Assembly: GCA_937775205.1 (NCBI GenBank)
Contig: CALKBX010000005.1
Span: 186,001 to 250,000 of the forward strand
Source: an uncultured Verrucomicrobiae bacterium
GTDB taxonomy: Bacteria > Verrucomicrobiota > Verrucomicrobiia > Limisphaerales > UBA1100
Reading direction: 5' to 3'
Length of the DNA: 64,000 nt
In this document: one piece after another, positions 37,590 to 47,168 of the stretch
How positions within the stretch are numbered: the stretch's first letter is position 1
How the letters are laid out: each line of letters begins with the position of its first letter
The notes under the pieces: generated by a model
The model's input: only the letters and a program-made list of their open reading frames with translations
What the model was told of the DNA's origin: nothing
The model's database searches: none
Position numbers and translations under genes: made by a program

Positions 37590-40570
37590 GGCAGGAATAG
37601 AAACTCATTGCTGTTGAACAATGCGCGGCAAAGCGTGGCGAGGCCGTGGGCTTCGGCTGTGGCCATGGCGGCCTTGGCTTCGATGGGTTTGGGCGGCCGG
37701 CCCAAAGCGTGTTGGAAGGCGCGGGTGACCTGTTGGCCGAGGTCATCGCCGGTTTCCGTGATGACGCGCTTAGAAAAAATGGCGGCCTGCTGATTGATAA
37801 AGGGGCTGTTGAACAGGTTGAGTGCCTGGATGGCGGTGGTGGATTGCTTGCGGTGAGGCATGGCCTGGCCGGCATCGGGGATGTCGAATGCGCCAAAAAC
37901 GGGGACGGGTTCCATGCGGATTTTGTGTTGGTAAATCATGCGGCGGAGTTCGTTTGGGGTAAAGTCGGTCACCGGCGGGAATCCGCTGAGGCCGCCACGG
38001 GTTTTAAAAAAACTGAAGCCCGGCCCGCCGGCTTTGAGATTCAAGTTGCCGCTCACAAAGAGGATGCTGTCGCGAATGGCTTCGGCTTCAAGTCGGCGCG
38101 ATGGGAATCGCCAAAGCAGGCGGGTATCCGAGTCCAACGTTTGCCCCGCCTCATTGATCAGATTCGTTTGCCGGTAGGTTTTGCTTAGCAAAATCAACTT
38201 GTGCAGGTGCTTGATGGACCAGCCGCTTCGGATGAATTCCGTGGCCAGCCAGTCGAGTAATTCAGGGTGCGAAGGCCGGGTGCCGTTGCGTCCGAAATCG
38301 CTGCTGGTCGAGACGAGGCCGGTGCCAAAATGAAACTGCCAAATGCGGTTTACCATCACGCGTGCGGGGAGCGGGTTCTCCGGAGACACAATCCATTTGG
38401 CAAGGGTGATGCGGCGGTTTTGCTCAGCCTCCCCGAGCTTGAGCCCGAGCTTGCCGAGCACGGCGGGGACGTGTGCGTTGATGCGGGCCATGCGTTGTTC
38501 GGCGTTGCCTCGGCGCAGGACATAGGTCGGCTCGGCGGTGGTGAAGTTACCGGAATAGATTCGTTTCGGTTTGGCTAATCGATCGCGCTCAGCCACTCGC
38601 TTTTTTCGTTCAGTCTCGAGCCGGTTGGCTTGGTCGGCGGCATTTTTTGGAAGCAGTCGATGGACAAATTGGGCGGAAGCGTGGGGCGTGCCAAACGGTA
38701 GGCGGTCTTTCTCGGTCGCCACGGTTCGCCATTCATTGGTGGTTAAGCCGGTCTGAATCGTATAGCGAATGGCAAGTCGATCCCGAAATTTTAAATCACG
38801 ATCGCGCGCCCATTCGATGCGGTTAACTAGCTGAGCCTGCGCAAACTCAAGCTGCACCCAGCCGTTGGTTTTCTGGCTGCTGATGAAACTCCGGCCGTTG
38901 CCGTATTTGCCGTCATTGAGGTGGCGGAGTTTGTGTTGGCTGTTGTTCAACGCACCGGAAGAGGTGGCCTTGGTTCCGTATTGGGGCCGGGCGAGGTTGA
39001 CCGAGTTGGTGAGGGCGGAGAAAATTTCGAGTTCGTCAATGCACGGTTCGTGCCGGAAATTATCCATCGTTTCGTGAAAAATCATGCGCATAAACTTCGC
39101 CTTCACCGGTTCAAAATTTTCGACATTTAGAATCGTGCTTGGCGCGGCACGCAGGTGCGGGCGGTCGAGCTGGGCTGTGGAGTCGAGGGCTTCCTGAAGG
39201 ATGATCACATCGGCCGTGATGCCTGTGCCGGTTTCGCCGCCGCGAAGAATGATGCGACTTTTCACGGTAAACTCGTGAACGCCCGCATCGTGGACACCGC
39301 TCCAAAGCGGGCGTGTTTCCGTTTCGCCTTCGGAGATTCCTGAGAAGTGGTATTGATCAATCTTCGCAATTTCCTGCTGGTCGTTTTTCGTGTTCAGATC
39401 CCCATCGCGATCCAGCATGTAACGGGCATCGCGTGTGTGGACACCGCTGCCATGCGCGCCCCAAGAAAGCCAAATGCGAAATCGCCCGGACGCGTTGGGG
39501 TTGTAGCTAAACACATCTTCGGCGGGCGCGTGTTTCCACCATGTGTAACGCCCGCGACTCAGGTTGGGGAGCCGTGTTGCATCACCCGGGTCCTTCAAAT
39601 ATCCGCGCTTCGTCCCGTCGGGGTTGGTGCCGTGCCCCTGTTTGGCTTTAAGATGAGTGGTGAACCGGGCGTCCTCGTCATCAATCAAAATGGTACGTCC
39701 GGAAAAAACTTTTGGTTCGAAAGTGCGCAGCTGAAAATCCAGTTTCTGAATCTGTTCGGTTAGCAGGTTGGCCTTCGCCAGACTGTTTTTTGTTTCTTCA
39801 GTTTCAATTTCACGCTCGCCGTAAGTAACCCCCGCGAAAAATGCCTGCATGGCGTAATAATCCTTCTGGGTGATTGGATCAAATTTATGATCGTGGCAAC
39901 GAGCGCATCCCACGGTTAGCCCAAGAAAAGTATCGCAAGTCCCGACAATGATTTCATTAAGCGCATCCTGTCGCGCTGCCCGGATGGAAGCTGCATCCTT
40001 GCCAATCTGCCCGGGCAACAAGACCGCGGCGGCAACTAAAAATCCGGTGCCCGCCGGTTCCCCCGCTGAATCGCCGGCGATTTGCTCGAAGGCAAATTGG
40101 TTGTATGGTTTGTCTTTGTTAAAAGCACGAATCACATAATCACGATACGGCCACGCATTCGCGCGCGGCGTGTTGACTTCGAAACCATGCGTGTCGGCAT
40201 AACGCACCACATCCAGCCAATGCTGCGCCCAACGCTCCCCGTAGCGCGGCGAGGCCAGATATTTTTCGACTATTTTGCCGTAGGCCACATCCGTTGTGCG
40301 TTGGTCTTTCAAAAACTCCCGCACCGCTCGCGGCGTCGGCGGCAGGCCGGTGAGGTCGAGTGCCACCCGCCGTATTAGCATGGCACGATCCGCCTCGGCT
40401 GAAAACGTGAGTTTTTTTTCGCGCAGTTTTTGACCTACAAAGAAATCAATGGGATGAATGTTTTTCGGGACATCCGCACGCTTCATTGGCCGCAATGACC
40501 AGTGCGCCTCCCCTGCCAGCAATGTGACAGTGAATGCTGTGAAAATTAAAATGATGCCAAGGCGATTCAT
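37586..40570 (-). CDS. DUF1549/DUF1553 family secreted protein (PSD1-type)
   Basis: 994 residues with a signal peptide ([19 protein letters not shown]). DUF1549 comes first ([37 protein letters not shown]) and DUF1553 last ([37 protein letters not shown]). Between them is an F5/8-type carbohydrate-binding-like part ([20 protein letters not shown] and [19 protein letters not shown]). The N-terminal c-type cytochrome domain found in many relatives is absent, as there is no CxxCH near the start. The gene is co-translated with DUF1501. Confidence 0.93.
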   Translation of the reverse strand: MNRLGIILIFTAFTVTLLAGEAHWSLRPMKRADVPKNIHPIDFFVGQKLREKKLTFSAEADRAMLIRRVALDLTGLPPTPRAVREFLKDQRTTDVAYGKIVEKYLASPRYGERWAQHWLDVVRYADTHGFEVNTPRANAWPYRDYVIRAFNKDKPYNQFAFEQIAGDSAGEPAGTGFLVAAAVLLPGQIGKDAASIRAARQDALNEIIVGTCDTFLGLTVGCARCHDHKFDPITQKDYYAMQAFFAGVTYGEREIETEETKNSLAKANLLTEQIQKLDFQLRTFEPKVFSGRTILIDDEDARFTTHLKAKQGHGTNPDGTKRGYLKDPGDATRLPNLSRGRYTWWKHAPAEDVFSYNPNASGRFRIWLSWGAHGSGVHTRDARYMLDRDGDLNTKNDQQEIAKIDQYHFSGISEGETETRPLWSGVHDAGVHEFTVKSRIILRGGETGTGITADVIILQEALDSTAQLDRPHLRAAPSTILNVENFEPVKAKFMRMIFHETMDNFRHEPCIDELEIFSALTNSVNLARPQYGTKATSSGALNNSQHKLRHLNDGKYGNGRSFISSQKTNGWVQLEFAQAQLVNRIEWARDRDLKFRDRLAIRYTIQTGLTTNEWRTVATEKDRLPFGTPHASAQFVHRLLPKNAADQANRLETERKKRVAERDRLAKPKRIYSGNFTTAEPTYVLRRGNAEQRMARINAHVPAVLGKLGLKLGEAEQNRRITLAKWIVSPENPLPARVMVNRIWQFHFGTGLVSTSSDFGRNGTRPSHPELLDWLATEFIRSGWSIKHLHKLILLSKTYRQTNLINEAGQTLDSDTRLLWRFPSRRLEAEAIRDSILFVSGNLNLKAGGPGFSFFKTRGGLSGFPPVTDFTPNELRRMIYQHKIRMEPVPVFGAFDIPDAGQAMPHRKQSTTAIQALNLFNSPFINQQAAIFSKRVITETGDDLGQQVTRAFQHALGRPPKPIEAKAAMATAEAHGLATLCRALFNSNEFLFLP

Positions 40571-40753
40571 CTGAAACGAAATTAACTTTGGTCGGCAACG
40601 TTGAAGTGAATTTCCAACCTCGTCAACGGCCTTTGTTTGAAGTGGATTTTACTGTGCCCGTTTCCGAAGGGGAGGTACGGTTGGCAGGTGAACGTATCCA
40701 TCCATCGTCGCCAATTTATGTAGGCTTCGGCACTTGCTGTCGGTTCAGGATTA

Positions 40754-41095
40754 TTGCCGCGCAAAGCTGAAGGAGCCCCGGGCTTTCGGAAGTTTCGGGT
40801 TTGGGATGCGCATTGCCATCTCGGCAGACAGGGAGCTGGCTCGAGGCAGCGTGCCGGTGAATTGTTGGCGGTCGCAGGTCGGATGGGGATAGAGAAAGTG
40901 CTCATCGCGATGGGGCGCACACCGCACTTGGCCGATCCCACGCCGGCGCAGCTCGTTGAAAAAAACAACGACATGATGGCCGCGCTCGATGCGTTTCCGA
41001 ATGAGACGCTCGGGCTCGTGTACGTGAGCCCGAAACATCCGGCGGCGAGCGTGGCGGAGATTGACCGCTGCCTGAAACATCCGCGCGTGGTGGGT
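40754..41095 (+). pseudogene. Truncated amidohydrolase
   Basis: The frame begins at TTG 40754 and gives RKFRVWDAHCHLG, with the metal-binding His-x-His of amidohydrolases, then GIEKVLIAMGRTPH and IDRCLKHPRVVGL. Family members continue for another 150-200 residues from that point. Here the frame runs into the reverse complement of a TPR gene instead and stops at 41176. The junction lies at about 41086-41095 on a shared CGTGGTGGG. The gene is dead unless the fragment has a new role. Confidence 0.7.
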
Positions 41096-41589
41096 TTACT
41101 TTTTCTCGCCCGCCCGCCACAGCGCCTCAAAGTCCGGGTCATCCAAGGCGCGCGTCTTGACTCCGTCACCACCTAAATCAATCGCCTTCTCCAGCTTCTT
41201 CCTCTCCTCGAACTTCTTGCCCAGCACACAAGCGTAGCAAGCGAGGTTGTACCAGATGAGTTCCCCCTCGTCGTGACGCCTTAACCTTCCTTGAGTTGCT
41301 CATACGCCTCCTTGGTTCGCTTGAGGCAATGCAGTGCAAAGGAGCGGTTAATCCATCCGGTAAATCGGGCGGGGTCTAGTCTGACCATCGCGCTACCTAT
41401 CTCCAGACAGTAGTCCCATTTCTCGATTGAGGCGTAGATGCCCCAGCGCACCTCCAGCACGTCGGGGTGGCCGCGTAGGGGTGCGTCTATCTGTTCCAAC
41501 TCCTCAAATGCCTCCTCGTGGTTGCCCAGTTCGAGCCAGCCTTGGGCGGCTGTGAGGTGGATGGAGTCGGGTGGTTGGAGTGGTTCCAC
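41096..41589 (-). pseudogene. TPR protein pseudogene (paralogue of the 53.6-kb gene)
   Basis: Nearly identical to the gene at 53638-54132 (EELEQIDAPLRGHPDVLEV, GWINRSFALHCLKRTKEAYE) and placed in the opposite direction. One base is missing in the run GAAGGTTAAGG (GAAGGGTTAAGG in the intact copy), which creates a stop at 41281. The remaining coding sequence down to EKK-stop at 41096 is still recognisable. Recent duplication followed by one lesion fits the high identity. Confidence 0.8.
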
Positions 41590-42017
41590 GGGGTGAAGAG
41601 TGTGAGGAGCAGCAGCGAGCGACAATAAAAAAGCCGCCCTTGGACCAAACCGAAGTTCAATCGCCGGACGGCTACCAATCCTTTTCGATCCGTCCCTTGC
41701 GGGCTTTCACTCGAAGGTCAATGCCCTTGGTAGGGCACCTGCCTGCTGACCCCTTCCTGACTGGCCCGAAGGCCTGACTTTCAGGTTTTCAGATTCCGAC
41801 TGCCCCGAAGGACTGCTTTCTTCTGAAGTGGTCAGCTGGCTGACCGAGCTGCTCCGAAGAGCCGCTCAACGCAGAAGAAGTTATCACAATTTCTTCCGAC
41901 GCCAAGCTGGAGTTATTATTTCGTATGAACAGGGTTTTCACCGGTTATTGACACCGCATGAAATTATTTTACCGGTGGGACAGTATTTGTCCCAAATGTG
42001 TGCTATACTAATCGGCT
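41590..42017. other. Gene-free stretch before the vWA gene
   Basis: No convincing gene. Near 41630 is an AAAAAAGCCGCCC tract like part of the 45368 terminator. The segment 41690-41880 has several short GCCCGAAGG/CCCCGAAGG repeats and could hold an untranslated RNA, but I cannot fold it reliably. The last 80 bases hold the promoter and operator-like palindrome of the vWA gene. Confidence 0.4.
41977..41993. promoter_or_regulatory. Operator-like palindrome upstream of the vWA gene
   Basis: GGGACA-GTATT-TGTCCC, a perfect 6-bp inverted repeat with a 5-bp spacer, lies 25 bases before the ATG. Just downstream is TATACT, a good -10 box 9 bases before the ATG, which implies a very short or leaderless transcript. 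A repressor bound here would block the promoter. Confidence 0.5.
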
Positions 42018-43274
42018 ATGAATATTGAAACCCATCTAGACTACGAAACCATCCTCGCCAACACCCATCAACCCATCCACTTCGCCATGAAGCTCAGAGC
42101 TAACGCAATTGATTCCAAACGGGAGCAGCCACTGGCCTTTTGCGTGGTGCTTGATCGCAGCGGCTCAATGTGTGGCGAACCGTTGAAGCAAGCCAAAGAC
42201 GCAGCCGCGGTGGCGGTTCGAAACCTGCGTGCTGAGGATCAGTTTGCACTGATCGCTTTCGACAATGAGGCCAACACCGTGTTCCCACTCCAATCGGTAT
42301 CGGACAAGGCGGCTCTCACCCAACAGATCCAGAGCATTCAGTCAGGTGGAGCCACCAACTTAACCGGTGGCTGGATGCTGGGCCGTGATGCGCTAAAACA
42401 AAGTGACGTTGCCATTACCCGTCGTCTTTTGCTGCTCAGTGATGGTCTATTGAATAACGGCGTTACGGAGCCTGAGATGGTTTCGTCCATTATCTGCTCG
42501 GGGCTTGAAGACGACAAGATTCGTACGTCCACCCTCGGGTTTGGTAATCATTACGATGAGGACCTCCTGTCAGATCTGGCCAATAAAACTAACGGCCAGT
42601 TTTATGACGCCAACAATGCCGACAAGTTGCCGGCGATCTTTGAGTCGGAACTGGACGGGTTGCAGAAGATCAGCGCGCAGAATATTCGGGTTCGAATCAA
42701 GCCGCTGGATTTCTGCGACAATCTGCAGGCATTGGGTACGCAACCGACGGTGACGTTGCCGGACGGACGAATCGAGTTTGCTCTGGGCGATCTGGTCAGT
42801 GAAGAGGAACAGGTGGTGTGCTGGTCAATGGACGGGCTGCCGATTCCGCTAGTGGACGGCAAACCGGTGGTATCGCTGGAGGGTGAAGAACTGCTGGATG
42901 TGGAGGTGCTCTACGACGAAATCCGTGAGGACGGGATTGGTTCAGAGACTTTCCATCAGGTCATCCGCGTGAAGGCCACGCAGGATCCGGCGGAAGTGAA
43001 GCCCAACGGCGAAGTCATCACCTGGACCAGCATCCAGCAATCGGGCAAGACGCTGGCCGAGGCAACCCAATTGATGGACAAAAGGGACATTGATGGGGCG
43101 TTAGACTTGCTGAACTCTTCTATCAAACGTTTGCAGTCACTGGAAGGGGTTGAAGGATTGGAAGATGCGATTAATCCGCTGCTCAGGCTACATGAGACCA
43201 TTCAGCGCGGCTTGTACAATCGCGGGACCCGCAAGCGGGCACGTCTTCGAGTCACGCGAGGCAGTACTACATGA
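42018..43274 (+). CDS. von Willebrand factor A domain protein
   Basis: 418 residues, no signal peptide. The vWA domain fills residues 40-210 with a complete MIDAS metal site: DRSGSM near 46, GGATNLTGG with the Thr, and LLSDGLLNNG with the Asp. A beta-rich domain follows (VRIKPLDFCDNLQ, GRIEFALGDLVSEEEQ) and a helical C-terminal segment with TPR-like spacing (EATQLMDKRDIDGALDLL). This layout is seen in bacterial stress or signalling vWA proteins, where the MIDAS binds an acidic partner. Acidic proteins are encoded convergently next to it. Its stop overlaps a 41-residue ORF. Confidence 0.85.
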   Translation: MNIETHLDYETILANTHQPIHFAMKLRANAIDSKREQPLAFCVVLDRSGSMCGEPLKQAKDAAAVAVRNLRAEDQFALIAFDNEANTVFPLQSVSDKAALTQQIQSIQSGGATNLTGGWMLGRDALKQSDVAITRRLLLLSDGLLNNGVTEPEMVSSIICSGLEDDKIRTSTLGFGNHYDEDLLSDLANKTNGQFYDANNADKLPAIFESELDGLQKISAQNIRVRIKPLDFCDNLQALGTQPTVTLPDGRIEFALGDLVSEEEQVVCWSMDGLPIPLVDGKPVVSLEGEELLDVEVLYDEIREDGIGSETFHQVIRVKATQDPAEVKPNGEVITWTSIQQSGKTLAEATQLMDKRDIDGALDLLNSSIKRLQSLEGVEGLEDAINPLLRLHETIQRGLYNRGTRKRARLRVTRGSTT

Positions 43275-43396
43275 AGAGCGCCTCCCACTGGAGCTCGGAT
43301 GCCCCGCGCCCGCATTATAAATACGGCAGCATCATTGATTCCGAGGGTGACCAGCAAAGTAGCCCATCCTCGAAAACAAAAACCGATCAACAGTAG
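43271..43396 (+). CDS. Small ORF coupled to the vWA gene
   Basis: 41 residues (MKSASHWSSDAPRPHYKYGS then a Ser/Asp/Gln-rich tail), starting inside the vWA stop with an ATGA overlap. It is not in the ORF track. The overlap argues that it is translated by coupling, but the composition is low in hydrophobic residues and probably disordered. Family unknown. Confidence 0.4.
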   Translation: MKSASHWSSDAPRPHYKYGSIIDSEGDQQSSPSSKTKTDQQ

Positions 43397-43409
43397 CCAT
43401 GCCTTGGCC

Positions 43410-43450
43410 ATCGGCGGGACCCCAAGCTTATTGAGCTTGGACCCGCCGAT
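43410..43450. terminator. Long stem-loop downstream of the vWA gene
   Basis: ATCGGCGGG at 43410 pairs with CCCGCCGAT ending at 43450, and an inner CCAAGCT/AGCTTGG stem closes a TATTG loop. It has no T tract, so it may be a processing or protein-bound structure instead of an intrinsic terminator. It lies between convergent genes. Confidence 0.5.
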
Positions 43451-43516
43451 GAACCTTGGTTTGCCGACTAATCTTCATGGTTTCGCGCGCTCATGAATTT
43501 ACCCAGAGCGGGTCAT

Positions 43517-43723
43517 TCAGGAGTGCTCGACCTCGTCGGGGGAATCGATCAAAGGGCTTTGCGATCCTACGGTCCACCCTTCCGAGTAAATCGGATCGTC
43601 CGGCCCCGCTTCCACTATTCTGACTTTGTGTCCTTTTGGTGTCGTGATAATCCTCACCTTTGGGTCGTGTTTCTCAGTTGATAGCTTATTTCTGTTGTTC
43701 TGCTGTTCATTTGATTTAGCCAT
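43517..43723 (-). CDS. Hypothetical 68-residue charged protein
   Basis: KSNEQQNNRNKLSTEKHDPK at the start, then a short KVRIITTPKGHKVRIVEAG beta pattern and an acidic end. A Shine-Dalgarno-like AGAAAGGAA lies 8 bases before the ATG, in the same form as for the next two genes upstream. Third member of a minus-strand trio. No family recognised. Confidence 0.6.
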   Translation of the reverse strand: MAKSNEQQNNRNKLSTEKHDPKVRIITTPKGHKVRIVEAGPDDPIYSEGWTVGSQSPLIDSPDEVEHS

Positions 43724-43837
43724 TTTTATTTTCCTTTCTTTTCTGTTGTTTTATTCCTGACGGATCGGTCTCCATCATCACTTATGTTTTCTCAATAGTT
43801 GCCGGAAGCTTCGTTTGCTCCATTAAGGGGGGGGGGA

Positions 43838-44479
43838 TTACTCATCTTCTTCACAATAAAGATTTTCTGCCGCCCATTCTTGAAAGACATGAGCGTAATG
43901 AGTTTCGAGTTCGGGGTAGATTTCCGACGTTATCGTGGTGAACCCAGAGAGTTCATCCCGGGACATTTCTTCTGCGTTGCTGTTGTTGGAACTGAGCGCC
44001 AGTCCGCTGTAACAACCGCCCTCTTCATCTGTGTTGTCGATGAAGTCGATCAACTCTGACAACGTGAAGGGATCGTAACCCTCTTCATCAGCAAGATTGA
44101 ACTTGGTGTCATATTCATCCACGACTGAATATTGGATACCCCCCCCTGATGCCCGGGCTCGAATGCTGATAACATCGAAGGTGGTCGAGGAAAGGTCGAT
44201 GCGGGCAATTTCCGTTTCACCGTCCTCCAAGTCTGAAAGGTACTCGCCTCCCATGAAACTCGGATGGATTCGCCCCAGGGCTTCTCTTTCTTGCTCGGAC
44301 AGTTTCGGCTCAAGCAGTTTTTCATCGAGAACATCAAAATCGCCGGATGCCCAGCATGCCTTGATCATTTTCCGCCGTGCGGCACCCTTGACATCTCGAA
44401 GCAACGCCTGAAGGACGTCCTTATCGATCCAGTAGCTCACAGGCCGGAATTTATAATTAATTTTGGGATAGATTTTCAT
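43838..44479 (-). CDS. Hypothetical acidic protein
   Basis: 213 residues, strongly acidic in the second half (DEEGGCYSGLALSSNNS, ending NLYCEEDE). A preceding AAAGGAA and good spacing support the ATG at 44479. The sequence looks soluble, with no signal or membrane segment; a WIDKDVLQALLRDVKG helix stands near the start. I recognise no family. It lies between the 263- and 68-residue genes in a minus-strand operon convergent to the vWA gene. Confidence 0.65.
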   Translation of the reverse strand: MKIYPKINYKFRPVSYWIDKDVLQALLRDVKGAARRKMIKACWASGDFDVLDEKLLEPKLSEQEREALGRIHPSFMGGEYLSDLEDGETEIARIDLSSTTFDVISIRARASGGGIQYSVVDEYDTKFNLADEEGYDPFTLSELIDFIDNTDEEGGCYSGLALSSNNSNAEEMSRDELSGFTTITSEIYPELETHYAHVFQEWAAENLYCEEDE

Positions 44480-44533
44480 TTGAGTGATTCCTTTCAGTAA
44501 TAGTTAGTTTGTAATCCGAATTTTCACGGGTTC

Positions 44534-45325
44534 TTAACAATAATCCCCCCGCTCTTTTCGCAGGGACGGGACATCGTCAGCTTCAAGCGTTAAGGCCGAA
44601 CCGGCATTGCGGGTTACGTCGGTCGGTGTCTTCCGAGGCGGCTCATCCTCCTCATCCTCAGAAGCCCACACCTCATTAGTCCATTCTTCGGGGTCACCAA
44701 AGTGGACATCCAGGAGTTCCTCCCAACGTTCCTGACTCCATTCATCACGCAAGTTTTCCCAATAGCTGATGAGAACCTCTCTTGCTCCATGAAGGGGTGT
44801 TGTTCGTTCGTCGAACCAGCCGATGGCGAAATCCTCGTAACCATAGATTTCATCTGAATCCTGTGAGCCAGTTACGATGTACACGTCCCATTCGGGGAGA
44901 TGAGTGACATGGTAGGCTTCAGGCCAACAGAGTCCGGGTGCGGTGTTTGCCCAGTTGATGGTGAAGAGTGGCAACGGCAAAAGGATGCGTTCGGGTAGTT
45001 CCCTCAGCTCCTTTATTTTACGGCCCAACTTCACCTCGTCACCCCTGCACACCGCAAATTGTGGCAGATGCTCCTGTATCGTGCTCAGGCAGATACGGGC
45101 AACGGCATTGGACAAGGCGTACTGCGTGGCGTCCTGACAGGCCCACGGAGCACCCTCATGGATGCCGATGCCTTGCTTCGCCTCGTCCCAATCCTTGGGC
45201 ACCGGATTGAGCGCCTTCGGGTCGTGTAGGCTTGCGGGCAGGGTATCCCTGCGGCCGAGGTATTCGGCGAGGAGATTGATTTCCCGCCGTTGATAGAACT
45301 TACTGATTTCGTTTTGCTTACTCAT
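44534..45325 (-). CDS. Hypothetical acidic protein
   Basis: 263 residues from ATG 45325, which has AAAGGA at the right distance; the track's start at 45385 lies in the upstream terminator. The sequence is soluble, with aromatic clusters (WDEAKQGIGIHEGAPWACQD, WDVYIVTGSQDSDEIYGYED) and a Glu/Asp-rich end (ASEDEEDEPPRKTPTD). First gene of the minus-strand trio. No family recognised. A pair of acidic proteins beside a MIDAS-containing vWA protein is noted as a possible functional link. Confidence 0.65.
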   Translation of the reverse strand: MSKQNEISKFYQRREINLLAEYLGRRDTLPASLHDPKALNPVPKDWDEAKQGIGIHEGAPWACQDATQYALSNAVARICLSTIQEHLPQFAVCRGDEVKLGRKIKELRELPERILLPLPLFTINWANTAPGLCWPEAYHVTHLPEWDVYIVTGSQDSDEIYGYEDFAIGWFDERTTPLHGAREVLISYWENLRDEWSQERWEELLDVHFGDPEEWTNEVWASEDEEDEPPRKTPTDVTRNAGSALTLEADDVPSLRKERGDYC

Positions 45326-45367
45326 GATGCGTTTTCCTTTCGGTACACGCATCAGGTCCGGACACAC

Positions 45368-45398
45368 AAAAAGCCGCCTAATCATCAGGCGGCTTTTT
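45368..45398. terminator. Bidirectional hairpin terminator
   Basis: Perfect 12-bp stem AAAAAGCCGCCT/AGGCGGCTTTTT with a 7-base loop. The A and T tracts allow termination in both directions. It isolates the acidic-protein trio from the genes to its right. Confidence 0.88.
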
Positions 45399-45448
45399 AA
45401 TCCGTTGGAGTTTCTGTTTCGGGTTCAACTGGAACCCGCACATCGAGA

Positions 45449-45685
45449 ATGATTATTCATCCTCAAGGCACCTTGGCTTTCTCCATGCCAGGTTGCCGGA
45501 CCCATAGGGTCGCTCCTGATGCTGGAGACATGTTATGGCCAGAGAAGATGGAATGCAAAGAATTAATTAACCACTCCGCCGCTTGGATTGGGATCGACCC
45601 GGAACAAACGACGAAGCGATTAATGCATGAATTAAAGGCCGAAGAACTTAACGTCGTCGTATTTCAACAACAGCGTTGCCTCTGA
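45449..45685 (+). CDS. Doubtful small ORF
   Basis: 78 codons; the better-looking part begins at an internal ATG, giving MLWPEKMECKELINHSAAWI and EQTTKRLMHELKAEELNVVV, an amphipathic helical pattern with GGAG before that ATG. The stretch from 45326 to 45737 otherwise holds only the terminator. No family. Confidence 0.3.
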   Translation: MIIHPQGTLAFSMPGCRTHRVAPDAGDMLWPEKMECKELINHSAAWIGIDPEQTTKRLMHELKAEELNVVVFQQQRCL

Positions 45686-45737
45686 ATCCTGTTTGAGCCG
45701 GGAACCCAGCACGCGGTTCCAGGTTTCAAAGAATTGT

Positions 45738-46025
45738 TTATTTTCTTTGTGGCGAATCACTGAATCTCTGGCACTGCTTAACGCGGTTTGCTAATTCCGG
45801 GTCACCGACCACTATCAATTCGTCGCCGGCGCTGAGGCGACGTTCGCGGTATTCAAACCCTTTATCAACTAAGCCGGCTTCCGCCTGCTCCATTTCACTC
45901 TCCCACCAGGCGAGACGGGAGGAGTGGTGCTCTATTCTTTTATCCAGGGCAACTACTACTTCCCGAGCCGTGAAGGTGAATTCCCATTGCTCACGATTGC
46001 TAAGGCTCTGTTCGTTCATTTCCAT
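45738..46025 (-). CDS. Hypothetical 95-residue protein
   Basis: Helical charged protein (NREQWEFTFTAREVVVALDKRI, EHHSSRLAWWESEMEQAE) with a beta-like end DELIVVGDPELANRV. Second ATG two codons in. Part of a minus-strand group with the next two genes. Family unknown. Confidence 0.5.
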   Translation of the reverse strand: MEMNEQSLSNREQWEFTFTAREVVVALDKRIEHHSSRLAWWESEMEQAEAGLVDKGFEYRERRLSAGDELIVVGDPELANRVKQCQRFSDSPQRK

Positions 46026-46137
46026 ATGTATCTTTATTTCTTTCTGTTTGGTGTTTTGTTGGATGGCCGCGGACTATCAATGCAGCCAACGGGGATTATA
46101 CCACACGCTGTCAAGCGGAAGCTGTCCGGCCTGTAAT

Positions 46138-46419
46138 TTACCGTTTTCGCTGGGATCCCGGGATCATCATAACGGGATAAGCGGCCAAGTGTTCAACAGA
46201 CTGCTGGTCGATTAGGGCTGTAAGCTGGTCAATCAGTTCTTCGGGGGTTTCGTTGACGGTAACAAATTGCTCGGTAGTTTCATCATCTGATACCAGAAAC
46301 ACATCTGCCCCCGCGTCCGGTTCAACAGTGGGGCTGAACCATATGATGTGGCGCGTGTTGATCCAGCGGGGTTTACCCGAAGTGGCCCAGTGCGTTTTTA
46401 AGAATTGTTCTGAGGGCAT
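46138..46419 (-). CDS. Hypothetical 93-residue protein
   Basis: Beta pattern KPRWINTRHIIWFSPTVEPD, DVFLVSDDE, EQFVTVNETPEELIDQLTAL. The spacing of INxxHI, FxxV and ETPEEL resembles short FlbD-like proteins, but this is only a visual likeness. The start overlaps the preceding gene's end by 22 bases, so the two are likely coupled. Confidence 0.55.
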   Translation of the reverse strand: MPSEQFLKTHWATSGKPRWINTRHIIWFSPTVEPDAGADVFLVSDDETTEQFVTVNETPEELIDQLTALIDQQSVEHLAAYPVMMIPGSQRKR

Positions 46420-46718
46420 AGTTTAGTTTGGTTTATTAGTTTAGTTATGTTGTGGGTTGTTTGTTCGTCTAGGTTTCGCAGTGCCCCCGATTCCTTGGCC
46501 AGCATGGTGGCTATGCTGTGAAAGGGTTCGGAGTCCGCAAAGTCATTTACCCAATGCCCGTTGAGAACTTTGAGTAGGTGCTGGCAATTGCCCTTGGTCT
46601 CAAGGATGTCAGCGCGTAAATGCCTCAAAAGCTGCGCGTCCATCTGCCCTTGGGTCATTCCCTTCGAGGAAGCTAACCGCTCCTTCAAGGTGATTAGCTC
46701 CAGAACTTTCTTTGTCAT
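46398..46718 (-). CDS. Hypothetical 106-residue helical protein
   Basis: All-helical appearance (VLELITLKERLASSKGMTQG, LLRHLRADILETKGNCQHL) with a Gln/Asn-rich end. Overlaps the 3' neighbour by 22 bases and its ATG overlaps the divergent lipoprotein start. No family recognised. Confidence 0.5.
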   Translation of the reverse strand: MTKKVLELITLKERLASSKGMTQGQMDAQLLRHLRADILETKGNCQHLLKVLNGHWVNDFADSEPFHSIATMLAKESGALRNLDEQTTHNITKLINQTKLCPQNNS

Positions 46719-47140
46719 GTTATCTATATGTCGGAGGTTTCTGGCCTTGCTGGCCCTTTTATTTTTATTTTCTCTGGGCGGCTGTGTATTTAGTCACAAA
46801 AGTGTCATAAAACAGGGGTCTATGGAGTTAATCGCCACAATGAAGCCGCGCAATTGGATGGTTAGTCGGCTGGTTAATGATGAGAAAAGAAACCTCATGG
46901 ACCGTAGATGTCCCACTCACCCTCTATCCTGCTTCGATGAATCAATTCCTTACACGTTTTGGAAAATATCTTGAGAGCAAAGACAGAGAGATCTGGCATC
47001 AGGTGAACCTTGAGGACCGAACGCTGAAGGCCCTATTGCCTCTCAAGACCGGCGATTATCTGTTTAAACTGTGGTTTACTGACGACAAAGAGTTTGAGGT
47101 ATCGTGCCAACTTCCCGTCCATGTGCCCCCCCTCAAATAG
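46717..47140 (+). pseudogene. Small lipoprotein gene with a frame break
   Basis: ATG 46717 gives a lipoprotein signal (CRRFLALLALLFLFSLGGC), but the frame soon turns into nonsense and stops at 46974. A second frame, open from 46844 to 47140, reads WTVDVPLTLYPASMNQFLTR and TGDYLFKLWFTDDKEFEVSC, which looks like real protein. One base gained or lost near GAGAAAAGAAACC (about 46885) would join them. Function unknown. Confidence 0.5.
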
Positions 47141-47168
47141 GACAAAAACTTGGGATTTGGTTAAACGC

